This document shows, piece by piece, positions 45,578 to 54,874 of a stretch of 64,000 nt of DNA (position 1 is its first letter; every line of letters starts with the position of its first letter). The stretch is from Pseudarthrobacter equi (GTDB lineage: Bacteria > Actinomycetota > Actinomycetes > Actinomycetales > Micrococcaceae), in NCBI RefSeq assembly GCF_900105535.1, contig NZ_LT629779.1:4092001-4156000 (forward strand), read 5' to 3'. Both the position numbers and the translations under genes were made by a program. Below the pieces are notes generated by a model, which was given only the letters and a program-made list of their open reading frames with translations, ran no database searches and was not told where the DNA came from.

Positions 45578-47297
45578 TCTCCTTCCCTCAAACCCTTCGC
45601 CAGGGCCTGCTGCCTTACCGGTGGCTGTACCTGCGGCTGAGCACGTCCTCGCCGTCCGGGGCCGCGGGGGCTACCGCCAGTACCGGATCCCGGCGCTCGC
45701 CATCACCCCACGGGGCACAGTCCTCGCCGCCTACGACGGCAGGCCGAACCTCGATGACCTGCCAAGCCCCATCGACCTCCTGGTCCGGCGCAGCACGGAC
45801 AACGGGCAGACCTGGAGCGGCCAGGAGGTGGTGCGGAGCGGCATTGGCCTGGAGGGTTTCGGTGATCCGAGCCTGTTGGTGGACGCCGAAACTGGCCGCA
45901 TCTTTCTCTTCCATGCGGCCGGAACGCGCGCGGGCTTCTTCGAATCAGCCACCGGAATGGCGCCGGACGACCCCACCATCCAGCACACCGACCTCAGCTG
46001 GTCCGACGACGACGGCGTCACCTGGCAGCACCGGCGCCTCACCGCGGAACTGAAGGGCAGCTCCCCCGCCGGCAGGGACGTCACCGGCATCTTTGCCGCC
46101 GCCGGACAGGGCATCCAGATCCATGCTGGCCCCTTCACGGGCCGGCTGGTGCAGCAGTTCGTGCTCCTGTGCGGAGGCGAAATCATGGCCGCCTCCGCCT
46201 ACAGCGACGACCACGGCGAGCGCTGGACACTGGGGGAATTCATCAGTGCCGGAACCCATGGCGCGGCGCCCAACGAGAACAAGGTGGTTGCCTTGGACGA
46301 CGGCCGGCTGCTGCTCCACAGCCGGGCAACGCCCCGGCGCCTGGCCGCCACCTCCACGGACGGCGGCCACAGCTGGAGCCCGCTGGCACCCGTCGAGGAC
46401 CTCCCGGATCCCAGCGACAACGGCTCACTGGCCCGCTTCGACGGGCTGCCGTCCGTCATGGATTACGCCGGCCCGGCAACGGACCAATGGCTGCTGGCCA
46501 CCAACAACCGGGACACCGCGCTGCGCCGCAACACCGTCCTGAGCCTCTCGCCGGACAACGGCAGCACCTGGCCTGCCGGGCTGGTGCTCTGCCCGGGAAG
46601 CTCGGCGTACTCCACGGCCACCCGGTTGCCGGACGGCAACATCGGCGTCCTGTACGAACGCCAGGGCTACCGCGAAATCGTCTTCGCCTCCATTCCGGCC
46701 GCGCAGCTGACGGACCAGCTGGCAACGCAGCCGCACCCTCAGCCGTCCACCCCTGGGCCTGCAGCCGGGCTCACCTTCCACATGGAACTCCGGTCCATCA
46801 CGCCGGGCCTCCCGGAGGTATGGCTGAACGCCGGGGAATTCCACGTCATGGCGGACGACGGCGGCGACTGGGGTGCGGCGTCCAAGGAGATCGGCCAGGG
46901 TTACTCCGCCGGGCAGGCCCAGGTGCTGGGCACGCGCGAGGCACAGGACCTCAACTACGGCCCCATCATCCCCGGCTACAAGGAAGGCGACATCCTCGCC
47001 TTCACGGGCAGGGCACGGAACGACGGCGGCGCAACAGTCACAGGGGTCAGGCTCGCCGGGCCTGGGGCCGCGGCTTTCCCGGCCCGGGACCTCCTGCCGG
47101 GCGAAGCGGCACTGTACTTCACGCCGTCGTACACCCTGACGGCGGAGGACGTGAAGCAGGAAGCCGTGGACATCACCTTCGCCGTGGAAGGAATCACCGG
47201 GAACACGGCATGGCGGCTGCAGAAACTCTTCCGGTTCACCATGGCCACCGGCGATGTCAGCGTGGAAGACGCGCCTCCGGTCAGCTCCCCTCGATAA
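45567..47297 (+). CDS. Sialidase (GH33) without signal peptide
   Basis: This 576-aa protein has no signal peptide or TM helix, so it is probably cytoplasmic. YRIP is at 39-42; Asp boxes are STDNGQTWS, SDDDGVTWQ, SDDHGERWT, STDGGHSWS and SPDNGSTWP. Glu-containing AAGQGIQIH replaces the usual GEGI at the acid site, and the Tyr motif SSAYSTATRL is present. A C-terminal beta domain (about 400-576) resembles the repeats of the secreted enzyme (YKEGDILAFTGRARND; TLTAEDVKQE). It may cleave imported sialyl-oligosaccharides, possibly with trans-sialidase-like activity. GTG 45567 is used. Its end overlaps the convergent DUF4862 gene by 17 bases. Confidence 0.85.
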   Translation: MTSYLLPSNPSPGPAALPVAVPAAEHVLAVRGRGGYRQYRIPALAITPRGTVLAAYDGRPNLDDLPSPIDLLVRRSTDNGQTWSGQEVVRSGIGLEGFGDPSLLVDAETGRIFLFHAAGTRAGFFESATGMAPDDPTIQHTDLSWSDDDGVTWQHRRLTAELKGSSPAGRDVTGIFAAAGQGIQIHAGPFTGRLVQQFVLLCGGEIMAASAYSDDHGERWTLGEFISAGTHGAAPNENKVVALDDGRLLLHSRATPRRLAATSTDGGHSWSPLAPVEDLPDPSDNGSLARFDGLPSVMDYAGPATDQWLLATNNRDTALRRNTVLSLSPDNGSTWPAGLVLCPGSSAYSTATRLPDGNIGVLYERQGYREIVFASIPAAQLTDQLATQPHPQPSTPGPAAGLTFHMELRSITPGLPEVWLNAGEFHVMADDGGDWGAASKEIGQGYSAGQAQVLGTREAQDLNYGPIIPGYKEGDILAFTGRARNDGGATVTGVRLAGPGAAAFPARDLLPGEAALYFTPSYTLTAEDVKQEAVDITFAVEGITGNTAWRLQKLFRFTMATGDVSVEDAPPVSSPR

Positions 47298-48177
47298 GGG
47301 CGCACATCTGCCGCAGGCGGTCGACACGGTCCTGCACCGTCAGGCCCTCCCGCGGCAGGCCAACCTTGAAGCCGATGAACGGCCCCGTACCGGCGGCCGC
47401 GAGGCACCACTGGATTCCGGCGCGGTTGAGCAGAGAGCCCGGCGGCGCCCCTTCCACCTCGACGGCGGGGAGGTGCGCGTCGATCCACGGGTAGCCGAAC
47501 TCCGTGGCGTCCGGTGAGCAGCCGGAAAACATGACGCCCGCCAGGACGCCCGCCTCCCGGGCCAGCGCAATATGTTCGGCGGCAGTGTCCGGATTGCGGG
47601 TTTCGATGACCGACCGGGCCCAGTTGATGACAAGGCCCACCCGGCTGCCGACCTGCTCGACGAGAGAGCGGACCACCTCCACTTCCTCACCGAACGGCAG
47701 GAAGCCTTTCTCCGGCCTGCCTCCGGGCCGGGGCGCGTCGCAGTGTTCCACCAGCACCCGGGTGGTGCCCCAGTCCCACCCGAGGATCTCGCTCAGCGAT
47801 GCCCGGAACATGGCCGCGTCGGCGCCGGGATGCGGCGCTGAATGCAGCTCGACGGCTTCCACCTGGCGCCCCTCGCCCTTGAGGCTGAGCACGTAGGCAT
47901 GGAGGCCGGCCACGAATTCGAGGGCCTCGCGCCTGCCGCCGGCGTCCGGGGAGGCCAGCCCGAACGCAGCCGATGCGCCCAGCCGCTGCATGGTGCCGGG
48001 TATCGAGGTCACGACGGCGGCCCACTCCGCAGGTGCGCCGGCGGGCCAGGGGTTTCCGCCATGCGGGCCGTACGGAAGTTCCAGTCCCCTGACGGCCGGG
48101 ACGGCCGCGAGCCCACGGAAGAACTCCTGCTGCGACCCGGCAGGCTGGGCCGGATAAGCGCCGACGATGAGTGACAT
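47281..48177 (-). CDS. DUF4862 family protein in the sialic-acid locus
   Basis: This 298-aa soluble protein begins MSLIVGAYPAQPAGSQQEFF. It has the look of a TIM barrel of the xylose-isomerase-like kind: ELPYGPHGGNPW, AVELHSAPHPGADAA, RVLVEHCDAP, LVINWARSVIETRN and VMFSGCSPDATEFGYPWIDA supply conserved His, Glu, Asp and Cys residues that could bind a metal or sugar. I know the family only as DUF4862, without an assigned reaction. Divergence from the importer operon over a shared operator and convergence with a sialidase tie it to sialic-acid use. It may act on a sialic-acid variant (inference). Confidence 0.8.
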   Translation of the reverse strand: MSLIVGAYPAQPAGSQQEFFRGLAAVPAVRGLELPYGPHGGNPWPAGAPAEWAAVVTSIPGTMQRLGASAAFGLASPDAGGRREALEFVAGLHAYVLSLKGEGRQVEAVELHSAPHPGADAAMFRASLSEILGWDWGTTRVLVEHCDAPRPGGRPEKGFLPFGEEVEVVRSLVEQVGSRVGLVINWARSVIETRNPDTAAEHIALAREAGVLAGVMFSGCSPDATEFGYPWIDAHLPAVEVEGAPPGSLLNRAGIQWCLAAAGTGPFIGFKVGLPREGLTVQDRVDRLRQMCALIEGS

Positions 48178-48242
48178 TTCGAACTCCTTGGCTTGGGAAG
48201 CGGTCTGCAGGCAGGCGGTCCGGTGAACGTGAGATTCCGCAC

Positions 48243-48296
48243 TTGACGTCCGGCTGTGATCACCCTTACAGTCATTCTACGAGCTAGGACATCCTA
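48243..48296 (+). promoter_or_regulatory. Promoter and NanR-type operator of the sialic-acid import/catabolic operon
   Basis: TTGACG (48243-48248), 18 bases, TACAGT (48267-48272) form a good promoter. The near-palindrome TAGGACATCCTA (48285-48296) lies where transcription would begin, 34 bases before the satA-like start. This is a typical repressor position. Confidence 0.7.
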
Positions 48297-48329
48297 CATC
48301 CGATCAACATCTTTTGAATGGTGAGGCAC

Positions 48330-49970
48330 ATGAACAACATCAAGAACCTGCCGCTGGTCAATGACGCCAGCCGCCGGAACTTCCTGAAGCTGGGCGGGGC
48401 CATGGGCCTGGCCGCAGCCTTCGCCGGCTCCCTCGCAGCCTGCGGCGGTCCCGCCGCCACCACCACGGGCGCCACGGAAAACACCTCGCCCGTCAACAAG
48501 GACCTCACCATCGAGGCCGGCATCTCCTACGCGCTGTCCACCGGGTTCGACCCCATCTCCTCCTCCGGCGCCACCCCGATGGCCGCCAACCTGCACGTGT
48601 TCGAAGGCCTCATCGAACTGCACCCGGCCACCCGTGAGCCGTACAACGCCCTGGCCGCCGCGGACCCCAAGAAGGTCAGCGACACCCAGTACCAGGTCAC
48701 CCTCCGGGACGGCGCCGTCTTCCACGACGGCACACCGGTCACCGCCGAGGACGTGGTGTTCTCCTTTACCCGCGTGATGGACCCGGCCAACAAGTCGCTG
48801 TTCTCACAGTTCATCCCGTTCATCCAGGAGGTCAAGGCCCTGGACGCCAAGACCGTGGAGTTCACGCTCAAGTACGCGTTCCCCGGCTTCGGCCCGCGCA
48901 TCTCCGTGGTGAAGGTGGTGCCCAAGGCGCTGACCAACTTCCCGTTCGGTTCCGATCAGCTGAAGTCCTTCGACGCGAAGCCCGTAGGCACCGGCCCGTA
49001 CAAGCTCATCTCCGCCGTCAAGGACGACAAGATCGTCTTCGAAGCCAACCAGGCCTACAACGGCCCCATGCCGGCACTGGCCAAGGGCATGACCTGGCTG
49101 CTGCTCTCCGATGCCGCCGCCCGCGTCACCGCCATGCAGTCGGGCCGCGTCCAGGCCATCGAGGACGTCCCTTACCTGGACATGGAGGGCCTGAAGTCTG
49201 CAGCCACCGTTGAGTCCGTGCAGTCCTTCGGCCTGCTGTTCATGATGTTCAACTGCAATGCCGCACCCTTCAACAACAAGAAAGTCCGCCAGGCCCTCCA
49301 CTACGGCCTGGACAAGGATTCCATCATCAAGAAGGCCCTGTTCGGCAACGCCAAGCCGGCCAGCTCCTACTTCCAGGAGGGCCACCCGGACTACGTCAAG
49401 GCCAAGAACGTCTACGGCTACGACGCCAAGAAGGCCGAGGACCTCCTCAAGGAAGCCGGCGTCACCAGCCTCGAGTTCGAGCTCCTCACCACTGACACCG
49501 CCTGGGTCAAGGACGTGGCACCCCTGATGCTCGAATCCTGGAACAAGATCCCCGGCGTCAAGGTCACCCTCAAGAACCTGCAGTCCGGCGCCCTGTACAC
49601 GGACCGCGTGGCCAAGGGCGACTACAAGGTTGTTGCCGCACCGGGCGATCCCTCGGTGTTCGGCAACGACGCGGACCTGCTCCTGAGCTGGTTCTACGCC
49701 GGTGACACCTGGATGAAGAACCGCGCCTTCTGGGCCGACACCCCGGAGCGGGCGCAGCTGGTGGACCTCATGTCCAAGGCCGGCCGCGCATCCAAGGAAG
49801 ACGCCAAGAAGCTGACCGGCGAGATCGTTGACCTGGTGTCCGAGGAAGTCCCGCTGTACCCGCTGTTCCACCGCCAGCTTCCCAGCGCCTGGGATTCCAA
49901 GAAACTGAGCGGCTTCAAGCCCCTCCCCACCACCGGAGTGTCCTTCGTTGGTGTGGGCCGCACCGCCTAG
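48330..49970 (+). CDS. Sialic-acid ABC importer, solute-binding lipoprotein (SatA/SiaE-like)
   Basis: This 546-aa family-5 (oligopeptide-type) binding protein starts at ATG 48330 behind GGTGAGG. The N-terminus has a twin-arginine motif [10 protein letters not shown] and a lipobox SLAAC, so it is a Tat-exported lipoprotein. [29 protein letters not shown] and [11 protein letters not shown] are class blocks. Position ahead of NanA/NanK/NanE and resemblance to the SatABCD and corynebacterial SiaEFGI type of importer indicate N-acetylneuraminate as ligand; the class as a whole binds peptides, so specificity comes from context. Confidence 0.88.
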   Translation: MNNIKNLPLVNDASRRNFLKLGGAMGLAAAFAGSLAACGGPAATTTGATENTSPVNKDLTIEAGISYALSTGFDPISSSGATPMAANLHVFEGLIELHPATREPYNALAAADPKKVSDTQYQVTLRDGAVFHDGTPVTAEDVVFSFTRVMDPANKSLFSQFIPFIQEVKALDAKTVEFTLKYAFPGFGPRISVVKVVPKALTNFPFGSDQLKSFDAKPVGTGPYKLISAVKDDKIVFEANQAYNGPMPALAKGMTWLLLSDAAARVTAMQSGRVQAIEDVPYLDMEGLKSAATVESVQSFGLLFMMFNCNAAPFNNKKVRQALHYGLDKDSIIKKALFGNAKPASSYFQEGHPDYVKAKNVYGYDAKKAEDLLKEAGVTSLEFELLTTDTAWVKDVAPLMLESWNKIPGVKVTLKNLQSGALYTDRVAKGDYKVVAAPGDPSVFGNDADLLLSWFYAGDTWMKNRAFWADTPERAQLVDLMSKAGRASKEDAKKLTGEIVDLVSEEVPLYPLFHRQLPSAWDSKKLSGFKPLPTTGVSFVGVGRTA

Positions 49971-49991
49971 CCCTAACCACCGGAGACTACA

Positions 49992-50948
49992 TTGAGCACC
50001 ATATTGCGACTGCTGGGCCGACGGCTCGCAGCCCTGCCGCTGATGGTCCTGGGCATCACCCTGCTGGTGTTCCTGGTCCTGCAGGCAGCCCCCGGAGACC
50101 AGGCAAGCAGCGCCCTGGGCGAGGGCGCCAGCGAGGAAGCCAAGGAACAGTACCGCCAGGCGAACGGCCTGAACGATCCGCTGCTGCTGCAGTATGTGCG
50201 GTTCCTGGGCAGGCTCCTGCAGCTGGACCTCGGCGTCACCACGCCGCCGGCCAAGTCGGTGGCGAGCATGATCGGTTCGGCGTTCCCCCTGACGCTGCAG
50301 CTGACCTTCCTGGGCGTCATCATCGCCGTTGTAGTCTCCCTGGTCTTCGGCATCATCGGCGCCCTGTACCGGGACAAATGGCAGGACCAGCTGGTCCGCG
50401 TCTTCTCCATCGCCGCGGTGGCAACGCCGTCGTTCTGGCTGGGCATCCTCCTGATCCAGTGGTTCGCCCTGGGACCGGCAGCGATGTTCCCGTCCGGCGG
50501 CATTGCCACCCCGGAGTCCGGCTTCGGCGGCTGGCTCAACTCGATGGCGCTGCCCGCCCTGGCCCTCGGCATCCCGGTTTCGGCCTCGCTCATCCGGGTG
50601 GTCCGCACCTCCATGGTGGAAGAGCTGGACCGGGACTACGTCCGCACGGCCATCGGCAACGGCGTGCCGTACCGCGAGGTGGTCTCCAAGAACGTGCTCC
50701 GCAACGCACTCGTCACCCCGGTGACCGTGCTGGGACTGCGGATCGGCTACCTGCTGGGCGGCGCCGTCGTGATTGAAATGATCTTTGCCCTGCCCGGCAT
50801 GGGCCAGCTGATCCTCAACGGCATCACCAACCTGGACGTGAACCTGGTGCAGGGCGTGGTGCTCACCATCTCCGTCACTTTCGTCCTGGTGAACATCGCC
50901 GTGGACCTGCTCTACCTGCTCATCAACCCCCGAATCAGGACCGTGTGA
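49992..50948 (+). CDS. Sialic-acid ABC importer, permease 1 (DppB type)
   Basis: This 318-aa permease starts at TTG 49992, supported by GGAG at 49982-49985; there is no better start downstream. Six TM helices are visible. The N-terminal MSTILRLLGRRLAALPLMVLG and the EAA-like loop RTAIGNGVPYREVVSKNVLRN are typical of DppB/OppB. It follows the binding protein by 21 bases and precedes the fused permease-ATPase by 3 bases. Confidence 0.9.
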   Translation: MSTILRLLGRRLAALPLMVLGITLLVFLVLQAAPGDQASSALGEGASEEAKEQYRQANGLNDPLLLQYVRFLGRLLQLDLGVTTPPAKSVASMIGSAFPLTLQLTFLGVIIAVVVSLVFGIIGALYRDKWQDQLVRVFSIAAVATPSFWLGILLIQWFALGPAAMFPSGGIATPESGFGGWLNSMALPALALGIPVSASLIRVVRTSMVEELDRDYVRTAIGNGVPYREVVSKNVLRNALVTPVTVLGLRIGYLLGGAVVIEMIFALPGMGQLILNGITNLDVNLVQGVVLTISVTFVLVNIAVDLLYLLINPRIRTV

Positions 50949-50951
50949 CCC

Positions 50952-53087
50952 ATGCGCAGCAAACTCGCTGAACGTCTGAGCGCCCCCGGGATCCGCCTGC
51001 AGGCCCTGCCCTGGGGCTCCCGGCTGGCCCTCGCCTTCCTGGTGGTGATCGCCTTCGCCGCCGTCTTCGCCCCGGTCCTGGCCCCGCACGATCCGCTGGA
51101 ATCCTTCATGCCGGCCACTCCCCCGGGTGCCGAGCATTTCTTCGGCACCGACCGGCTGGGCCGCGACATCTTCTCCCGGCTGCTCTACGGCTCGCAGTCC
51201 TCGCTGATGATCGGCCTCGGCGCCGTGGCCCTGGCAGTCCTTGCCGGTGCGTTCCTCGGCTCGCTGGCGGCCACGTCCAGCAAGGCCGTTAACGAACTCA
51301 TCATGCGCCTCATGGACATCCTGATGGCGTTCCCCGGCATCGCCCTGGCCGCGGTGCTCCTGGCGGCGTTCGGCAACTCGGTGCCCACCATCATCATTGC
51401 CATCGCCATCATCTACACCCCGCAGCTGGCCCGCGTGGTCCGCGCCAACGTGCTCTCGCAGTACGGCGAGGACTACGTCCGTGCCGAGCGCGTGATCGGT
51501 GCCGGCCGGTTCTACATCCTGGCCAAGCACATCGTCCGCAACACCGCAGCCCCCGTGCTGGTGTTCGCCACGGTGATGGTGGCCGACGCCATCATCCTCG
51601 AAGCCTCGCTGTCCTTCCTGGGCGCCGGTGTCCAGGATCCCGCCCCGTCCTGGGGCAACGTGATCTCCTACGGCCGCAACCTGGTCCTGTCCGGCGGCTG
51701 GTGGGCCACCACCTTCGCCGGCCTCATCATCCTGCTCACCGTCCTGGCCCTGAACATCCTCGCCGAGGGCCTCACCGACGCCATGGTCAACCCCCGGCTG
51801 CGGCGCGCCCCGGTGGTGAAGGACGACGACGGTGCTGCCGCTTCCGTTGCCGGCGCAGCAGTCACAGGTTCGGCCGTGGATACCGAGGTGGGCACCTCGG
51901 TTGCCCAGCCGTCGATTGTGGAACAGCACGAGCTCGACGGCGTCCTGCCGGCTTCGGGAACAACCCCCACCGAAGGCCGGCAGGACACCTCAGCGGTACT
52001 CACCGACGTCAGGACCGCTGCCAACCCGCACGCCCTGCTGGACCGCGAGCTGGAACTGCTCGCCGCCGTCGAGGCAACCCGCACGGACCGCCTCCCCCAG
52101 GTCCCCGCGGACGCCCGCACGGTCCTGGAGGTCAACAACCTGTCCATCCGGTTCCCCGGCCGGTTTGGCGAGACAGCCATCGTGGACAACGTCTCGTTCA
52201 CCGTCAGCGAGGGCGAAACCATGGGCCTGGTGGGCGAATCCGGCTGCGGCAAGTCCATCACCTCGCTGGCCGTCATGGGCCTGCTGCCCAAGACCGCCCG
52301 GATCACCGGTTCCATCCGGTTCGACGGCAAGGAACTGCTGGACCCGGACACCAGCCACAGCAACGCCAAGGCCTACCAGGGCCTGCGCGGCGAGCAGATC
52401 GCCATGGTCTATCAAGACGCCCTCAGCTCGCTGAACCCGTCCATGAAGATCAAGGACCAGATGCTGCAGCTGACCCGGCGCGGCGGCCGGAAGACCCCCG
52501 CCGAGCTGCTGGAAATGGTGAAGCTCGATCCTGTCCGCACCCTTGCCAGCTATCCCCACGAGCTGTCCGGCGGGCAGCGGCAGCGCGTGCTGATCGCCAT
52601 GGCGCTGTCCCGTTCACCCAAGATCGTGGTGGCGGATGAGCCCACCACCGCCCTGGACGTCACCGTGCAAAAACAGGTGGTGGACCTGCTCAACGAACTG
52701 CGCGAACAGCTTGGCTTCGCCATGGTCTTCGTCAGCCACGACCTCGCCCTGGTGGCATCGCTGGCGCACCGCATCACGGTCATGTACGCCGGCCAGGTGG
52801 TGGAATCCGCCCAGGCCTCCGAGCTGCTGCAGAACCCGAAACACGAATACACCCGCGGTCTGCTCGGCGCCGTGCTCTCCATCGAGGCCGACGCCGCCCG
52901 CCTGCACCAGATCCCCGGCACGGTCCCTTCCCCTAACGATTTCGCCCCCGGGGACCGGTTCGCGCCGCGCTCCCTGCGCAGCGACGCCGACCCCAACCAG
53001 CAGCTGGTCCTCACCGCCGTGGCTTCGGCGAACGGCGGGGATTCGGACCACTTCTGGGCCAGCCACCGCAAGGAGGACGCCAAGTGA
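50952..53087 (+). CDS. Sialic-acid ABC importer, fused permease-ATPase (DppC-DppD)
   Basis: This 711-aa protein joins two normally separate subunits. Residues 1-290 form a DppC-type permease (DRLGRDIFSRLLYGSQSSLM; EDYVRAERVIGAG). A linker of about 100 low-complexity residues follows. Residues about 393-711 form an ATPase with Walker A GESGCGKS (428-435), signature LSGGQRQRV, Walker B VVADEPTTALD, His in FVSHDLALV and a C-terminal oligopeptide-transporter tail. Fusions of this type are described for corynebacterial sialic-acid importers. Stop overlaps the next GTG by four bases. Confidence 0.9.
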   Translation: MRSKLAERLSAPGIRLQALPWGSRLALAFLVVIAFAAVFAPVLAPHDPLESFMPATPPGAEHFFGTDRLGRDIFSRLLYGSQSSLMIGLGAVALAVLAGAFLGSLAATSSKAVNELIMRLMDILMAFPGIALAAVLLAAFGNSVPTIIIAIAIIYTPQLARVVRANVLSQYGEDYVRAERVIGAGRFYILAKHIVRNTAAPVLVFATVMVADAIILEASLSFLGAGVQDPAPSWGNVISYGRNLVLSGGWWATTFAGLIILLTVLALNILAEGLTDAMVNPRLRRAPVVKDDDGAAASVAGAAVTGSAVDTEVGTSVAQPSIVEQHELDGVLPASGTTPTEGRQDTSAVLTDVRTAANPHALLDRELELLAAVEATRTDRLPQVPADARTVLEVNNLSIRFPGRFGETAIVDNVSFTVSEGETMGLVGESGCGKSITSLAVMGLLPKTARITGSIRFDGKELLDPDTSHSNAKAYQGLRGEQIAMVYQDALSSLNPSMKIKDQMLQLTRRGGRKTPAELLEMVKLDPVRTLASYPHELSGGQRQRVLIAMALSRSPKIVVADEPTTALDVTVQKQVVDLLNELREQLGFAMVFVSHDLALVASLAHRITVMYAGQVVESAQASELLQNPKHEYTRGLLGAVLSIEADAARLHQIPGTVPSPNDFAPGDRFAPRSLRSDADPNQQLVLTAVASANGGDSDHFWASHRKEDAK

Positions 53088-53890
53088 GCGCATCCACCGG
53101 ACAGCCCGTCATTGAGCTCAAGGACGTCAAGGTCCACCACCGTGCCCGCACCGGGGGCCTCTTCCGCCCCAACGTGGTCAAGGCCGTCAACGGCGTGGAC
53201 TTCACCATCAGCCGCGGTGAAACCGTGGGCATCGTGGGTGAATCCGGCTGCGGCAAGTCCACCCTGGCCTCCGTGCTGGTGGGCCTGCAGGCGCCCACCT
53301 CCGGGCAGGTCCTGTTCCACGGCAAGCCCGCCATCAAGCGGAACGCCGCGATGCGGAAAGAGTTTGGCCGGTCCGTGTCCGTGGTGTTCCAGGACCCCGC
53401 CACCGCGCTGAACCCGCGCATGACCATCCAGGACATCCTCACGGATCCGCTGCAGGTGCACGGCATCGGCAACGCCGCCAGCCGGGCCGCCAAGGTACGC
53501 GAACTGCTCGCGCTGGTAGGCCTGCCCGCCTCCGCGGCGGAAGTGACGCCGTCGCAGGTTTCCGGCGGCCAGCGGCAGCGCGTGGCTATCGCCCGGGCCC
53601 TGGCGCTGGATCCGGACATCATCGTGGCGGACGAGCCGACGTCGGCCCTGGACGTCTCCGTCCGCGCGCAGGTGCTGAACCTGCTCTCCGACCTCAAGGT
53701 GCGGCTGAACCTGGGGATGGTGTTCATCTCCCATGACATCCAGACCGTCCGCTACGTCTCTGACCGCATCTGCGTCATGTACTTCGGCGAGATCGTGGAG
53801 GAAGGCCCGGCCGCGCAGGTGTTCGACAACCCCAGCAACGACTACACCAAGAAGCTCCTCGGCGCGGCCCCGAGCCTCCTGCACACCTAA
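53084..53890 (+). CDS. Sialic-acid ABC importer, second ATPase (DppF type)
   Basis: This 268-aa ATPase starts at GTG 53084 within GTGA overlapping the previous stop. Walker A GESGCGKSTL, Q-loop VFQDPATALNPRM, signature VSGGQRQRVAIARAL, Walker B IIVADEPTSALDVS and His in FISHDIQTV are intact. With the fused subunit it makes the ATPase pair of the importer. Confidence 0.92.
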   Translation: MSASTGQPVIELKDVKVHHRARTGGLFRPNVVKAVNGVDFTISRGETVGIVGESGCGKSTLASVLVGLQAPTSGQVLFHGKPAIKRNAAMRKEFGRSVSVVFQDPATALNPRMTIQDILTDPLQVHGIGNAASRAAKVRELLALVGLPASAAEVTPSQVSGGQRQRVAIARALALDPDIIVADEPTSALDVSVRAQVLNLLSDLKVRLNLGMVFISHDIQTVRYVSDRICVMYFGEIVEEGPAAQVFDNPSNDYTKKLLGAAPSLLHT

Positions 53891-53936
53891 AACCACCCAT
53901 CCCCTCTTCTACCAACCCAGTTATCGGAGTTTTCCC

Positions 53937-54866
53937 GTGTCTTCCCAGTTCTCCGGCGTCATCCCGCCCGTCGTCACTCCCCGCCACGCAGACGGCAGCA
54001 TTGACACCGCTTCCCTGCAGAACCTCACCAGGCACCTGCTCGACGGCGGCGTGTCAGGGCTGTTCGTCCTCGGTTCCTCCGCCGAGGTGCCCTACATGAC
54101 CAATGCCGAACGCGACCTGGTGGTCAGCACCATCGCCGAAGCCAACGCAGCCGCCGGCGACCGTGCTGTTCCGCTGATCGTCGGCGCCAACGAGCAGACC
54201 ACCAACCGGGTGATCGAGGAGGCCAAGCGCGTGATCGACCTCGGTGCCGACGCCATCGTGGTCACCTCCATGTACTACGCCATCGGCAACGCGGAGGAGA
54301 CCGAAACCCACTTCCGCAGCATCCACGCCGCCGTCAGCAAGCCGATCTTCGCCTACGACGTGCCCGTCCGCACCCACTTCAAGCTCCCCACGGACCTGCT
54401 GGTCCGGCTGGGCCGCGAAGGCGTCATCGCCGGCGTCAAGGACTCCTCCGGGGACGACGTCTCCTTCCGCCAGCTCCTGCTCGCGGCACGCGACATCGAC
54501 AACTTCGACATCTTCACCGGCCACGAAGTAGTGGTGGACGGTGCCCTCCTGGGCGGCGCCCAGGGCGTGGTCCCGGGCCTGGGCAACGTGGCTCCGCGCG
54601 GCTACCGGAACCTCGTAGACGCCGCAGCCGCCGGCGACTGGGCCAAGGCCGCCGCAGAACAGGACCGCCTGGCCGACCTCTTCGAGATCGTCTACACCCC
54701 CAACGGCCGCGTCTCCGGCGGGGCAGCAGGGCTGGGCGCGTTCAAGACCGCCCTGCAGGTCATGGGAGTTATTGAATCCAACACCATGAGCGCACCCATG
54801 CCGGCGCTGAACGAGGACGAAACCAAGGCCATCCGCGGCATCCTCGAACGCAACGGCCTGGTCTAG
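53937..54866 (+). CDS. nanA: N-acetylneuraminate lyase / DapA-family aldolase
   Basis: This 309-aa class I aldolase starts at GTG 53937 (MSSQFSGVIPPVVTP) with CGGAG upstream. The Schiff-base Lys is in IAGVKDSSGD, the catalytic Tyr in IFAYDVPVR, and the substrate-carboxylate loop reads LGSSAEVPYM. The GSSAE in place of the usual GSTGE is close to the NanA rather than DapA pattern in actinobacteria. It would split N-acetylneuraminate into pyruvate and N-acetylmannosamine. Operon position between the importer and nanK supports this reading over dihydrodipicolinate synthase. Confidence 0.88.
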   Translation: MSSQFSGVIPPVVTPRHADGSIDTASLQNLTRHLLDGGVSGLFVLGSSAEVPYMTNAERDLVVSTIAEANAAAGDRAVPLIVGANEQTTNRVIEEAKRVIDLGADAIVVTSMYYAIGNAEETETHFRSIHAAVSKPIFAYDVPVRTHFKLPTDLLVRLGREGVIAGVKDSSGDDVSFRQLLLAARDIDNFDIFTGHEVVVDGALLGGAQGVVPGLGNVAPRGYRNLVDAAAAGDWAKAAAEQDRLADLFEIVYTPNGRVSGGAAGLGAFKTALQVMGVIESNTMSAPMPALNEDETKAIRGILERNGLV

Positions 54867-54874
54867 ACGCCACT

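Noticed and set aside
48804..51929. 1041-codon open frame antisense to the sialic-acid importer genes
   Set aside because: Composition (Gly/Gln/His/Asp-rich) is that of a reverse-strand shadow; the plus-strand importer genes explain the region fully.
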